Shown here: in pieces, positions 17,555-26,786 of the stretch
How the letters are laid out: each line of letters opens with the position of its first letter
Position numbering within the stretch: position 1 is the first letter of the stretch
Origin: Flavobacterium weaverense
GTDB lineage: Bacteria; Bacteroidota; Bacteroidia; Flavobacteriales; Flavobacteriaceae
Direction: 5' to 3'
Length of the DNA: 64,000 bases
Assembly: GCF_003688495.1 (NCBI RefSeq)
Contig: NZ_REFH01000007.1
Coordinates: 186,001 to 250,000, forward strand
Translations under genes and position numbers: made by a program
Notes under the pieces: generated by a model
Seen by the model: the letters and a program-made list of their open reading frames with translations, nothing else
What the model was told of the DNA's origin: nothing
Database searches by the model: none

Positions 17555-18553
17555 ATGTATCATAAAATCAAATTCTTAACGGCTGTACTACTGATCTCTC
17601 ACTTTTCATTTGGACAAGAGGGAATTCCTGTATACTCCGACTATTTATCTGATAATTATTATTTGATACATCCTTCAATGGCTGGTGCAGCAAATTGCGC
17701 TAAAATTAGATTAACTGGTCGTAAACAATGGTTCGACCAAAAAGATGCGCCAGAACTTCAAACTCTTAGTTTCAACGGTAGAGTAGGGGAAAAAGCAGGT
17801 GCTGGTGTAATTCTTTTTAATGATAAAAATGGATACCATTCTCAAAAAGGTATAAAATTTACATACGCATATCATCTAATGTTTTCTCGTGACGAGATTG
17901 ATTTGAATCAGTTGTCTTTTGGAATGAGTGCAGGATTTATCCAAAGTCAACTTGATGAAACTGAATTCTTGCAGTCTGGTGACTTCGATCCCATAATAGA
18001 TGGAACTGTAGTTCAAAAAGATGCTTACTTTAATGTTGATGTAGGAGCTTCGTATAATTTTTTAGATTTCTATGCGCATGCAACTGTAAAAAATGTGATT
18101 GAAACTAGAAGAGATATTTACACAGAATATGAGAGTGATAATCTTCGAAAATACTTAGTAAGTGCAGGATATATTTTTGGCAACAGAGATAAAATTTTGT
18201 GGGAGCCATCAATACTTTTTCAAATGGTGGAAAAAACTACAGAGAAAGCTATCGATGTAAATTTGAAAGCATATAAAAATTTAGATTTTGGCAGAGTTTG
18301 GGCTGGTCTATCCTATCGTAGAAGCTTTGACGGTGCTAAATATAACAATGGCGCAAATGTGGTTTCACAAAAATTACAATACATAACGCCGATTGTTGGT
18401 GTTAATTTCAATAAATTTATGTTTGCTTATACTTACTCTCAGTTATCTGGGGCAGTAAAGTTTGATAATGGTGGCTATCACCAAATCACGTTAGGAATAG
18501 ATCTATTTTGTAAACCTGTAAAATACGATTGTAACTGTCCAGCAATTAATTAA
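17555..18553 (+). CDS. PorP/SprF family type IX secretion outer membrane protein
   Basis: This 332-residue beta-barrel has a signal peptide ending near HFSFG. The opening, YSDYLSDNYYLIHPSMAGAA, followed by KIRLTGRKQWF is diagnostic of PorP/SprF proteins, as are AGVILFNDKNGYHS and the late LQYITPIVGVNFNKFMFAYTYS. These proteins attach or export large type IX-secreted adhesins such as SprB. Normally the partner adhesin gene lies just upstream; here upstream is the divergent nfu gene and downstream a carbonic anhydrase, so this is an orphan copy. The C-terminal CKPVKYDCNCPAIN is cysteine-rich. Confidence 0.9.
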   Translation: MYHKIKFLTAVLLISHFSFGQEGIPVYSDYLSDNYYLIHPSMAGAANCAKIRLTGRKQWFDQKDAPELQTLSFNGRVGEKAGAGVILFNDKNGYHSQKGIKFTYAYHLMFSRDEIDLNQLSFGMSAGFIQSQLDETEFLQSGDFDPIIDGTVVQKDAYFNVDVGASYNFLDFYAHATVKNVIETRRDIYTEYESDNLRKYLVSAGYIFGNRDKILWEPSILFQMVEKTTEKAIDVNLKAYKNLDFGRVWAGLSYRRSFDGAKYNNGANVVSQKLQYITPIVGVNFNKFMFAYTYSQLSGAVKFDNGGYHQITLGIDLFCKPVKYDCNCPAIN

Positions 18554-18566
18554 TACAATTTTTATT

Positions 18567-19079
18567 ATGCTTATTAAAACTGTGAATGGTAAAACGCCAT
18601 CAATTCCTGATGATTGCTATGTATCTGAAAATGCAACTATTATTGGAGATGTGACTTTTGGAGAGAAATGTAGTGTCTGGTTTAATGCTGTGATTAGAGG
18701 AGATGTGAACTTCATAACATTTGGTAATAAAGTCAATATTCAAGATGGAGCTGTTATTCATTGTACGTATCAAAAACACCCCACAATTATAGGTAATAAT
18801 GTTTCGATCGGACACAATGCCATTGTACATGGTTGCGTCGTACATGACAACGTTTTGATAGGAATGGGTGCAATTGTGATGGATAATTGTACAATTGAAA
18901 GTAATTCGATAATTGCTGCAGGTGCGGTAGTTACTCAAAATACTGTAGTCGCTTCAGGTACAATATGGGCCGGAGTTCCAGCGAAGAAAGTTAAGGATAT
19001 TGATCAATCTGACTTTGCAGGTGAAATAGAGCGTATTTCAAATAATTATGTGATGTATTCGGGCTGGTTAAAGGAGTAA
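18567..19079 (+). CDS. Gamma-class carbonic anhydrase-like hexapeptide protein
   Basis: This 170-residue left-handed beta-helix protein has repeated hexapeptides (ATIIGD, VTFGEK, VWFNAVIRGDV). The metal-binding histidines are visible in VIHCT, SIGHNAIVHGC and related positions, as expected for a trimer with inter-subunit Zn or Fe. The closing region, IWAGVPAKKVKDI, is standard. It may hydrate CO2 or serve as a YrdA/PaaY-type protein of unclear activity. It begins 13 bp after the PorP/SprF stop. Confidence 0.9.
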   Translation: MLIKTVNGKTPSIPDDCYVSENATIIGDVTFGEKCSVWFNAVIRGDVNFITFGNKVNIQDGAVIHCTYQKHPTIIGNNVSIGHNAIVHGCVVHDNVLIGMGAIVMDNCTIESNSIIAAGAVVTQNTVVASGTIWAGVPAKKVKDIDQSDFAGEIERISNNYVMYSGWLKE

Positions 19080-19093
19080 TTCTATATTCTTTT

Positions 19094-19870
19094 TTAAAAT
19101 TCTATTTCTTCAATTACATATTTGTGATTCAAAATTTCAGTCAATACATCTGAATTTGTATTTGTATAGAAAATTGGTTCGCTAGTTTGAGAAGACGATA
19201 GGCCAATTTTTTCAAGCAATACTTTTTGCGTTTGTTTAGCCACCGCTTGACCAGAATCAATTATTTGGATATGATCTGGAAGAATGTTTTTTATTTGTGG
19301 TATTAAATAAGGGTAATGGCTACAGCCAAGGACTAGATAGTCAATATTAGCATCAATCATCGGTTTTAAATAGGATTGTAATAATCTGGTCATTTCTGGC
19401 GAATTTATATTGCCTTCCTCAATTAATTGCACTAATCCTGTACCAACTTGTTCAATAATTTTTGTATCCTGATACTTTTCAGCTGTTTTATTGAACAATT
19501 CACTATTCAAAGTTCCTTGTGTAGCTAGAATACCAATAATTTGTGTTTTAGAATGTGTTACAGCGGGTTTTATTGCTGGTTCAATACCAATGAAAGGAAT
19601 TTCATATTTCGATCTTAATTCTCGTATTGCATTTGTTGTAGCGGTATTGCAAGCAACCACAATCAACTTACACTTTAAATTAATCAAGTATTCGGTGTTT
19701 TTCATGCTTAGAGCAATGATTTCATCTTTGGACTTTTGGCCGTAAGGCGCATTTTTACTGTCTGCTAAATAAATAGTTTTCTCGTTAGGTAAAAGTTCGT
19801 GAATTGCAGACCAAATAGAAGTGCCTCCAATTCCCGAGTCAAAAATTCCTATAGCTTGATTATTTTCCAT
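19094..19870 (-). CDS. murI: Glutamate racemase
   Basis: This enzyme converts L- to D-glutamate for peptidoglycan, in the cytosol. The 258-residue protein has IGIFDSGIGGTSIW at the N terminus with the substrate Asp-Ser pair, the first catalytic Cys in VVACNTATTNA and the second in LGCSHYPYL. It lies downstream of the bamA-skp genes on the same strand, but a strong hairpin separates them, so it probably has its own promoter. It converges on the carbonic anhydrase gene. Confidence 0.95.
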   Translation of the reverse strand: MENNQAIGIFDSGIGGTSIWSAIHELLPNEKTIYLADSKNAPYGQKSKDEIIALSMKNTEYLINLKCKLIVVACNTATTNAIRELRSKYEIPFIGIEPAIKPAVTHSKTQIIGILATQGTLNSELFNKTAEKYQDTKIIEQVGTGLVQLIEEGNINSPEMTRLLQSYLKPMIDANIDYLVLGCSHYPYLIPQIKNILPDHIQIIDSGQAVAKQTQKVLLEKIGLSSSQTSEPIFYTNTNSDVLTEILNHKYVIEEIEF

Positions 19871-19919
19871 TAAAACAAAGTTAACTGCTGGAGATTACTT
19901 TTCCTAAAATTGACTCCAA

Positions 19920-19956
19920 CAAAAAACCGCTCATTCAAAATTTGAAATGAGCGGTT
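19920..19956 (-). terminator. Terminator after the bamA-ompH-skp genes
   Basis: AACCGCTCATT pairs with AATGAGCGGTT across a loop of about 10 bases; the minus strand continues into TTTTTTG. It closes the long envelope biogenesis transcript before murI. Confidence 0.88.
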
Positions 19957-19978
19957 GATTATTGATAATTTCTATTTT

Positions 19979-20479
19979 CTAGAAACCTAAATCTTTTTTT
20001 ACATCCATAGTTAAGTTTGGACCATCTGCAAGTAAAAGAGAAGAACCATCAAGAACATACTGGAATCCTTTTGCTTTACCTACTTTTTGGATTGAAGCTC
20101 TCACTTTTTCCATTAATGGCTTAACGATATCCGATTCTTTTTGTTGTAATTCTTTTTGAGCATTGTCTCTGTAATCAACAATTCTTTTTTGCATATCCTG
20201 CACTTCTTTAGAACGATCTCCGTTTACAGCCTCAGTAACAGTAGCAGCTTCTGCTTCATATTTCTTTAACTTTGCTTGGTATTCTTCAACCATTTTTTTG
20301 TAGTCAGCATCATACGTAGTACTCAATTTATCTAATTGTTTTTGAGCATCTAACATCGCTGGCATTTTTGTCATAATTTCACTTACATCAACGTGAGCTG
20401 TTTTTGCTTGTGCATTAATCGTTTGATTTGCTCCTAACATTAATATCGCAGCAATTAGTAGAGTTTTGATTTGTTTCAT
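19979..20479 (-). CDS. Skp/OmpH family periplasmic chaperone
   Basis: This 166-residue protein has a signal peptide ending at TINAQA. AHVDVSEIMTKMPAMLDAQK and a long charged coiled coil (about 40-125) are typical of the Skp tentacle fold, which shields unfolded outer membrane proteins. YVLDGSSLLLADG is the closing strand. It is the second of two tandem Skp genes below bamA, with 21 bp between them. Confidence 0.92.
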   Translation of the reverse strand: MKQIKTLLIAAILMLGANQTINAQAKTAHVDVSEIMTKMPAMLDAQKQLDKLSTTYDADYKKMVEEYQAKLKKYEAEAATVTEAVNGDRSKEVQDMQKRIVDYRDNAQKELQQKESDIVKPLMEKVRASIQKVGKAKGFQYVLDGSSLLLADGPNLTMDVKKDLGF

Positions 20480-20500
20480 CGTTTTTAAAATATTTAGTAA

Positions 20501-21511
20501 TTAATTATTGTTTGTATTTTCTTTAATTTTTGCTTCTTTTGCTTTTTTGATAGCTTCTCTATCTTCTAGCGTTTTTAATCTTTTTTCTTCTAATTCTCTC
20601 TTGCGATCCTCCATAAGCTTTTTGCGATCTTCAATTAACTTTAATCTCGCCTCCGCTTGGTTTTGCTTAGCTGCTTCTAATACATCTTTTTTTGCATCAA
20701 CATTTGATGTTGGTGTTTTAGCAGCCTCAACTTTAGCATTTGCAGAAACCGTGCCAGCTTTTTTAGCTTCTCTCTCTTCTAAAATCTGCTTTCTTTTATC
20801 TTCAAATTCTTTTCTTTTTTGCTCTTGAAGTACTTTTCTATCCTCAATTAATTGATCTCTTGCGGCTTTCTTTTCGTCTAAGATTTTCTTTCTTTCAGCA
20901 AGAACAGGATTGTCATCAATTGCATCTTCTTTTAATTCTTTAGCTTCAGCTTCCTTTTGTTGTTTTTTAGTTAACTGCTCTCTTTTTTCAGTGCGGTTAA
21001 GTACACGTAAAACTTGCTCGCTGATGTCAAATCTTTTGGCAGCAAATAGCATTGTTAAGTCTGATGATTTATCAAATATGAAGTCATACTTCAATCGCTC
21101 AGAAATATCTTGTACCGCTGTGAAAACTTGATCTTGTATTGGTTTTACTAATATAGATTTTTGTGTGATCAAATCTCCGTTTGCGCCAAATCTTTTTTGC
21201 TGGTAATCTAATGATTCTTTTTCAAGAAAATTAATTTCAGCATCTCTTTCATCAATTAATTCCTTTGTTAATAATGCTTTCTCCGCTTTTAGGGCATCCT
21301 TAAGTTTATTTATTTCAATTTTTTTTGTCTCAATCTCTGATTTCCATTTCTGAGCCTTTTGTTCTAATTGAACTTTAGCTTCAGTATAATCTGCTACATT
21401 TTCTAAAATGTATTCCATGTCTATGTAACCTACTTTTGTTCCTCTGGACTGAGCATTAATAGTAGCCGTTGCTATAAAGGCTAAAATTATGTATAAAAAT
21501 TGTTTTTTCAT
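20501..21511 (-). CDS. Skp/OmpH family protein with a long charged coiled-coil extension
   Basis: This 336-residue protein starts with a signal peptide ending at TINAQS. Residues about 22-170 form a normal Skp domain (TKVGYIDMEYILENVADY, YDFIFDKSSDLTMLFA). The following 165 residues are almost entirely Lys, Glu, Arg, Asp, Ala and Leu, with repeated blocks such as ERKKILDEKKAARDQ, LIEDRKKLMEDRKRELEEK and TLEDREAIKK, roughly twice the length of a typical Skp. The extension is predicted helical. It lies between bamA and the short skp. Why the tail is needed is unknown. Confidence 0.88.
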   Translation of the reverse strand: MKKQFLYIILAFIATATINAQSRGTKVGYIDMEYILENVADYTEAKVQLEQKAQKWKSEIETKKIEINKLKDALKAEKALLTKELIDERDAEINFLEKESLDYQQKRFGANGDLITQKSILVKPIQDQVFTAVQDISERLKYDFIFDKSSDLTMLFAAKRFDISEQVLRVLNRTEKREQLTKKQQKEAEAKELKEDAIDDNPVLAERKKILDEKKAARDQLIEDRKVLQEQKRKEFEDKRKQILEEREAKKAGTVSANAKVEAAKTPTSNVDAKKDVLEAAKQNQAEARLKLIEDRKKLMEDRKRELEEKRLKTLEDREAIKKAKEAKIKENTNNN

Positions 21512-21549
21512 AAACGTAAACTATTAGAAGTTTTTATGTAACTATTTTA

Positions 21550-24204
21550 TTAAAATTGCTGTCCAATGATAAAGTGAGTTTCCCAACCATTTGCTTTAGC
21601 TTGTCCTGGCAAAGCATCAAATCCATGTCCAAAGTCAATTCCTAATAATCCAAATGCTGGCATAAATACACGTAGTCCAACTCCAGCGGAACGACTTACG
21701 TCAAATGGATTATAGCTTTTAAAATCAGCATAAGAAGAACCTGCTTCCATAAACGCTAATGCATAAATTGACGCTGATGATTTCAATGTTATAGGATAAC
21801 GCAATTCCATTGAGAACTTGTTGAAAACTGTAGCTCCAATTTGCTCTCCAGCATTGTTTACTGGTGTCAATGAATTGTTAGGATATCCTCTTAACTGAAT
21901 TGTTTCTCTACCATCCATCGAGTAATTAGCAAGACCATCACCTCCTAAGTAAAATCTTTCAAAAGGAACTGCTCCTCTTTCCTGATTGTAAGCTCCAAGG
22001 AAACCAAATTCAACTAATGTTCTAAGAACTAATTTACCATATATTTTACTATAAGTATCTGCTTTGAATTTAATTTTATAGTATTCTAACCAATTAAATC
22101 TCTTTTGATCCACTTTACTAACATCTGCAGCAGCTAAAGTAAAATCATTAACTTTATTTCCATTGATGTCTATATAATCACCAATATTTACAATGTTTCC
22201 ATTCGCATCAGGAACGTTTTGTCTATTAACTGTATTCTTTAATTTATACTCTTCTTGATCTCCTAAAGTGGCATAATTTGTTCCATTTAATAATGAATAT
22301 GGAGGAGTCAATTTAGCGGTTAAACTGAATTCAGAACCGTACGTTGGGAATATAGGATTTAAACCTTTACTACTTCTTGTAAGTCCTACAGTGTACGCTA
22401 AGTTTCTAGAAGTACCGTTTCCAAAAGTAAATAATCCAGTATTATAATTGTTCAAGGCATAGTGCTGGTAACTTACCGCTTGCGATAATACAAAATAATC
22501 ATCTGGCACAGTAAGTCTTTTAGCGATACCAACAGATAATGTCAAGATATCAAAACTTTTAGTTCTATCTGCTTTTTGTGTAATGTAGTTATTTAAAAAC
22601 TGTTTACTGTACGATAACGATGTGCTAAAAGAAACTGGTTTTTTACCACCAAACCATGGCTCAGAAAACGAAACACTATACGTTTGAAAGAATGTACTTG
22701 CTTGTAAACGTAAAGATACTTTTTGTCCATCTCCCATAGGAAGTGGTTTGTAAGCATCTTTATTTAATAAATTCCTAGCAGAAAAGTTATTAAATGATAA
22801 TCCAAGTGTTCCAATGAAACCACCACCACCGTAACCTCCTTGAAGTTCGATCTGGCTTGCTCCTTTTTCTACAAGATTGTATTCAATATCTACAGTTCCA
22901 GCTCCTGAATCTACGTTCTTAAATTTTGGATCGATTGATTCTGGATCGAAAAATCCTAATTGACCAATCTCTCTAATTGTTCTTACTAATTGATCTTTAC
23001 TGTATTTTTCTCCCGGCTTAGTTCTTAATTCACGGTAGATAACACGGTCATTAGTTTTGTCATTTCCTACAACAGAAATCTTGTTGAAATAAGCAATAGG
23101 CCCTTCTGTAACACGTATTTCAAAATCAATAGTATCATTAGCTGTTCTTACTTCTACAGCATTAATATTAGAGAATAAATATCCGTTGTTTTGGTATAAG
23201 TTAGTAATGTCTTCAGCGTCCGGTTTAGTTTTATCAGCAATTCTTTTTTCAAGTAAAACACCGTTGTAAGTATCTCCTTTTTTAACTCCTAATATTTGAC
23301 TTAATCCTTGATCTGTATAAATTGTGTTGCCTAAAAACTTGATATCTCCAAAGTAATATTTATTACCTTCTTCAACATTAATTTTAATATCTAGTGCTTT
23401 CTTAGATGTATTATAAGCAACCGAATCTGAAATGATTCTCGCATCACGATATCCTTTTTCTTTGTAAACGGCAATTACTTTATCTAAATCTGCTTTGTAT
23501 TTATCTTTAATAAATTTCGAAGCTTTTAAAATACGTATAGGATTTTTTTGCTTCGTATCTTTCATTGCTTTTCTCAAAGTCTTGTCAGATAGTTTTGTAT
23601 TACCAACGAAATCAATGGTCTGGATTTTTACTTTATCTCCTTTGTCAATCGTGACAAGCATTTTTACTTGGTTAGTTGTCGCAGTATCTTTTACAGTATT
23701 AATGTTTACTTTAGTGTTATAGTAACCATCTTTTTTATATTTGTTTTCTATGTAGTTTTTAGTAGTTGTAATTAAGTTTTCGTTAACTACTTTCCCTTTG
23801 TTTAAACTGTTATCCTTAATTAACGCTTCAACTTTTGATTTCTTAACTCCTACAAATTTTACTTCACTAAGTTTTGGAAGTTCGATGATGTTTAAGTCAA
23901 GATAAATACTGTCATTTTGTATTTTATTCACATAAAAAGAGATTTCGTCAAATAAACCTAGTTTACCTAATTTTTTAATGGCTGTGCTAATTTCCTCACC
24001 TGGAATTGTGATTTCTTGACCTTTTTGTAATCCTGAAAAAGTAACAACAGTTTGAGAATTGAAACTGATATCTCCTACGATGGCTACATCTGCTAAAATA
24101 TATTTTTTACCTTGATCAAAAGGAACTCTTTCTTGTGCTTTAACGGATGCAAAACCTCCAAAAATCAAAACGGTAAGGGCTATTTTTATTCTTTTATTTA
24201 ACAC
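21550..24204 (-). CDS. bamA: Outer membrane protein assembly factor BamA
   Basis: BamA is the Omp85 barrel that inserts beta-barrel proteins into the outer membrane. POTRA-like domains cover about residues 30-450 (for example VKFVGVKKSKVEALI, IDFVGNTKLSDKTLRKAM, IKFLGNTIYTDQGL, ISVVGNDKTNDRVI), then a 16-strand barrel (VRFTG-equivalent region near LRGYPNN and FERFYLGG), ending in the C-terminal aromatic F of IIGQQF. The open frame extends 46 codons further upstream inside uppS, but GTG at 24204 is preferred: it lies 7 bp after the uppS stop and gives the signal peptide MLNKRIKIALTVLIFGGFAS. This yields 884 residues. Confidence 0.93.
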   Translation of the reverse strand: MLNKRIKIALTVLIFGGFASVKAQERVPFDQGKKYILADVAIVGDISFNSQTVVTFSGLQKGQEITIPGEEISTAIKKLGKLGLFDEISFYVNKIQNDSIYLDLNIIELPKLSEVKFVGVKKSKVEALIKDNSLNKGKVVNENLITTTKNYIENKYKKDGYYNTKVNINTVKDTATTNQVKMLVTIDKGDKVKIQTIDFVGNTKLSDKTLRKAMKDTKQKNPIRILKASKFIKDKYKADLDKVIAVYKEKGYRDARIISDSVAYNTSKKALDIKINVEEGNKYYFGDIKFLGNTIYTDQGLSQILGVKKGDTYNGVLLEKRIADKTKPDAEDITNLYQNNGYLFSNINAVEVRTANDTIDFEIRVTEGPIAYFNKISVVGNDKTNDRVIYRELRTKPGEKYSKDQLVRTIREIGQLGFFDPESIDPKFKNVDSGAGTVDIEYNLVEKGASQIELQGGYGGGGFIGTLGLSFNNFSARNLLNKDAYKPLPMGDGQKVSLRLQASTFFQTYSVSFSEPWFGGKKPVSFSTSLSYSKQFLNNYITQKADRTKSFDILTLSVGIAKRLTVPDDYFVLSQAVSYQHYALNNYNTGLFTFGNGTSRNLAYTVGLTRSSKGLNPIFPTYGSEFSLTAKLTPPYSLLNGTNYATLGDQEEYKLKNTVNRQNVPDANGNIVNIGDYIDINGNKVNDFTLAAADVSKVDQKRFNWLEYYKIKFKADTYSKIYGKLVLRTLVEFGFLGAYNQERGAVPFERFYLGGDGLANYSMDGRETIQLRGYPNNSLTPVNNAGEQIGATVFNKFSMELRYPITLKSSASIYALAFMEAGSSYADFKSYNPFDVSRSAGVGLRVFMPAFGLLGIDFGHGFDALPGQAKANGWETHFIIGQQF

Positions 24205-24211
24205 TAAAAAA

Positions 24212-24952
24212 TTATTTAATTTGTTCACTTGTTTTTCCAAATCTGCGTTCTCTTTTTTGATAACTAATGATAGCCTCATATAAATCTTGTTCTTTAAAGT
24301 CAGGCCACAATATATCAGTAAAATACAATTCTGCGTAGGCAATTTGCCACAACAAAAAGTTACTTATTCTATGTTCTCCACTTGTTCTTATTAGCAAATC
24401 TACGTCCGGTAAATTTTGCGTGTAAAGATGCTCATTAATAATTGAATCGTCAATACTGTCTATTGAAATTATATTATTTTTAACTTTACTACATATATTT
24501 CTTACCGCATTGACAAGTTCTTCACGGGAACCATAGCTTAACGCCAAGGTTAGAGTCATTTGCGTATTGCCTTTGGTTTTGTCTATAACATCAAGAAGTT
24601 CCTTTTGTGCCGACTTTGGTAGCTTGTCTAAATTACCAATTGCAGTAAGTTTGATGTTGTTTTTTTGTAATGTAGTAAGTTCCTTTTTAAGTGAATTTAT
24701 TAAAACTCGCATTAAAGTTTCAACTTCTAATTTAGGTCGGTTCCAGTTCTCAGTTGAGAACGCGTAAAGCGTAAGAAATTCAATTCCTAACTTAGCACTA
24801 GATTCAATAATAACTTTTACTGATTTTGTTCCGCTTTCATGACCCAAAGCTCTTAAAAGTCCTTGTTGTTTTGCCCAACGACCGTTTCCGTCCATAATTA
24901 TGGCAAGATGTTTTGGTAATCGTGCTAAGTCAATATTTTGTAGTAAATCCAT
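24212..24952 (-). CDS. uppS: Isoprenyl transferase (undecaprenyl diphosphate synthase)
   Basis: This cis-prenyltransferase makes the C55 carrier lipid for peptidoglycan and surface polysaccharides. The 246-residue protein has HLAIIMDGNGRWAKQQG with the catalytic Asp (residue 21), TLYAFSTENWNRP, and the closing DLLIRTSGEHRISNFLLWQI and YFTDILWPDF motifs. It starts 4 bp after the PorG-like gene and ends 7 bp before bamA, so the three are likely translated from one message. Confidence 0.96.
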   Translation of the reverse strand: MDLLQNIDLARLPKHLAIIMDGNGRWAKQQGLLRALGHESGTKSVKVIIESSAKLGIEFLTLYAFSTENWNRPKLEVETLMRVLINSLKKELTTLQKNNIKLTAIGNLDKLPKSAQKELLDVIDKTKGNTQMTLTLALSYGSREELVNAVRNICSKVKNNIISIDSIDDSIINEHLYTQNLPDVDLLIRTSGEHRISNFLLWQIAYAELYFTDILWPDFKEQDLYEAIISYQKRERRFGKTSEQIK

Positions 24953-24956
24953 TTAT

Positions 24957-25643
24957 TTATTGTGCACAATAACAGGGTTTTTCGCCAAAAGTATACGTTA
25001 ACGTAGCTCCTGAGAATACATACCAATCATTATTATTTATATTTCCAATATTGTAATTAAAACTTCCTTCTATATTATCAGTCAAAGTATATCGTGCTCC
25101 AGCTTCCAAGGCAAGAACTAAACGAGGTGAAATATTTGACTTTATACCAATAATAACTGGTATCGCAATTGATTTTTTTCTTTCTGTTCGTCCTTCTGCA
25201 GGCATTCTTGGATCACCTGGAAATAATACATTATCAATTTTATAGCGAGTTAAAAAATATGCGAGTCCTGACGATACATAAGGAGTAACTTTTGTTTCTG
25301 AATCATGTAAATTAAAGTCAAAAAAATTGAATTCTAGACCTGCATAAACTTCTTTTAAGTTACTTTCAAATTGATAACCTCTTGCATTTCTGCTGATTTC
25401 TTTAGAATCTAAATCGCTAGCAGTAATTTTAGATTGAGTATAAGAAAATCGATAGGAATGTCTCGGACTTTTATTCCATTTGTACAATAGTCCAAAAGCT
25501 GGTTCGTTAGGTGATACATAAGTTGTAGGACCTATATCACCAATATAATTGCTTCCACCTAAAAAAACACCAACCTCATGTATCTGAGCATGTGCGCCCG
25601 TAAAGGGTAAAACTAAAATAAGTAAGTAAAAAATCTTGTTCAT
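24957..25643 (-). CDS. porG: PorG-like outer membrane protein of the type IX secretion system (DUF6089)
   Basis: This 228-residue protein has a signal peptide ending at GAHAQ and an eight-strand-like barrel: IHEVGVFLGGSNYIGDIG, FGLLYKWNKSPRHSYRFSYT, EVYAGLEFNFFDFNLH and TPYVSSGLAYFL. Its length, position directly ahead of uppS-bamA, and motifs match the PorG protein, which with the PorK/N ring links the type IX secretion machine to the outer membrane. It ends CYCAQ. The name rests on family recognition and gene order, without a search. Confidence 0.85.
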   Translation of the reverse strand: MNKIFYLLILVLPFTGAHAQIHEVGVFLGGSNYIGDIGPTTYVSPNEPAFGLLYKWNKSPRHSYRFSYTQSKITASDLDSKEISRNARGYQFESNLKEVYAGLEFNFFDFNLHDSETKVTPYVSSGLAYFLTRYKIDNVLFPGDPRMPAEGRTERKKSIAIPVIIGIKSNISPRLVLALEAGARYTLTDNIEGSFNYNIGNINNNDWYVFSGATLTYTFGEKPCYCAQ

Positions 25644-25808
25644 TTAATCCAAAATTGCGTGCAAATATAATAATTATCAATTCGTTTCAATACCCATTCA
25701 GTTAATTCTCTCTTTTTTTAGATGGAATTTTAATCTAACAGAGAATAAGTACTTGCTTCATTTAACGTTAAAAGTTGATAGAATCGTATTGCGTTGCAAT
25801 AAAATGAT

Positions 25809-26693
25809 TTAATTTCTCTTGTCTTCTCCCCAAAGTAATTTTTTTCGTAGCGTTTTTACAAAAGTCTCTTCCGGTATTTCTACCATATTAATATGAAAAG
25901 GCGTTTTTCGTAAAGTTAAAATCGATTCGTTTTTCACTGATGTAACTCTAGAGTCTAGTGAAATCAAGTAATTAGGCTCTCTTCCAGAAACTTTTAATCT
26001 TATTTCTGTGCTATCCGGCACTACTAATGGTCTGGTTGTTAGATTGTGAGGAGCAATTGGTGTAATTACTAAGCTTTTTACATCTGGAGTTAAAATGGGA
26101 CCACCGCAGCTTAAGTTATAGCCAGTAGTTCCAGTAGGAGTGGAGATGATTAAACCATCTGCCCAATAGGAGTTTAGGTATTCATCATTCAAATACGTAT
26201 CAATTGTAATCATCGCAGTAGTATCTTTTCTACTAACCGTAATTTCATTCATAGCAAAGTTCATTTCTTCGATTGATTCATTTGGCGTCGAGCATTCGAT
26301 ACTAATCAAAGCTCTCTGAGAAATTGTGTATTTTTTATCTAATACAAATTGAAGAAATTCAGAAATATTTTCTTTTTGAACACTAGCTAAAAAACCTAAT
26401 CTTCCTGCATTTATACCTAAAATTGGAATTCCAGAATCTCTTACTAATGTCGCAGCTCTTAAAATTGTTCCGTCTCCACCTATGCTAATTAACATGTCAA
26501 AACTCGAGTCTAACTCGGTGTGGGAACTAAAAGTTTTGTAACAGCTGTCTACTAATTTACGTTCATATATCATCGATAAAAAATTAGCTTCGATGATCAT
26601 CTCTACATTATTTTTGGTAAGAAAAACAAAGATGTCGTTTATAATGGGTTGTGTGCTATTTTGATAATATTGACCGTAGATCGCTACTTTCAT
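25809..26693 (-). CDS. nadK: NAD kinase
   Basis: This enzyme phosphorylates NAD to NADP. The 294-residue protein has the GGDGT motif in SIGGDGTILRAATLV and the NE / GTTGY block (MNEITVSR, STPTGTTGYNLSCGGP). ITPIAPHNLTTRPLVVP is the usual downstream signature. It is separated from the PorG-like gene by 165 bp, so it may be transcribed independently of it, and lies 93 bp after the CBS protein gene. Confidence 0.95.
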   Translation of the reverse strand: MKVAIYGQYYQNSTQPIINDIFVFLTKNNVEMIIEANFLSMIYERKLVDSCYKTFSSHTELDSSFDMLISIGGDGTILRAATLVRDSGIPILGINAGRLGFLASVQKENISEFLQFVLDKKYTISQRALISIECSTPNESIEEMNFAMNEITVSRKDTTAMITIDTYLNDEYLNSYWADGLIISTPTGTTGYNLSCGGPILTPDVKSLVITPIAPHNLTTRPLVVPDSTEIRLKVSGREPNYLISLDSRVTSVKNESILTLRKTPFHINMVEIPEETFVKTLRKKLLWGEDKRN

Positions 26694-26786
26694 TTTTTTA
26701 AAAATTAATTAATGATAGGAAAAGCATCAACTGGAAACAAGATTTTAATTAAACCCTTTAGCTGATAGTCTTCTTCAATCATTCCG

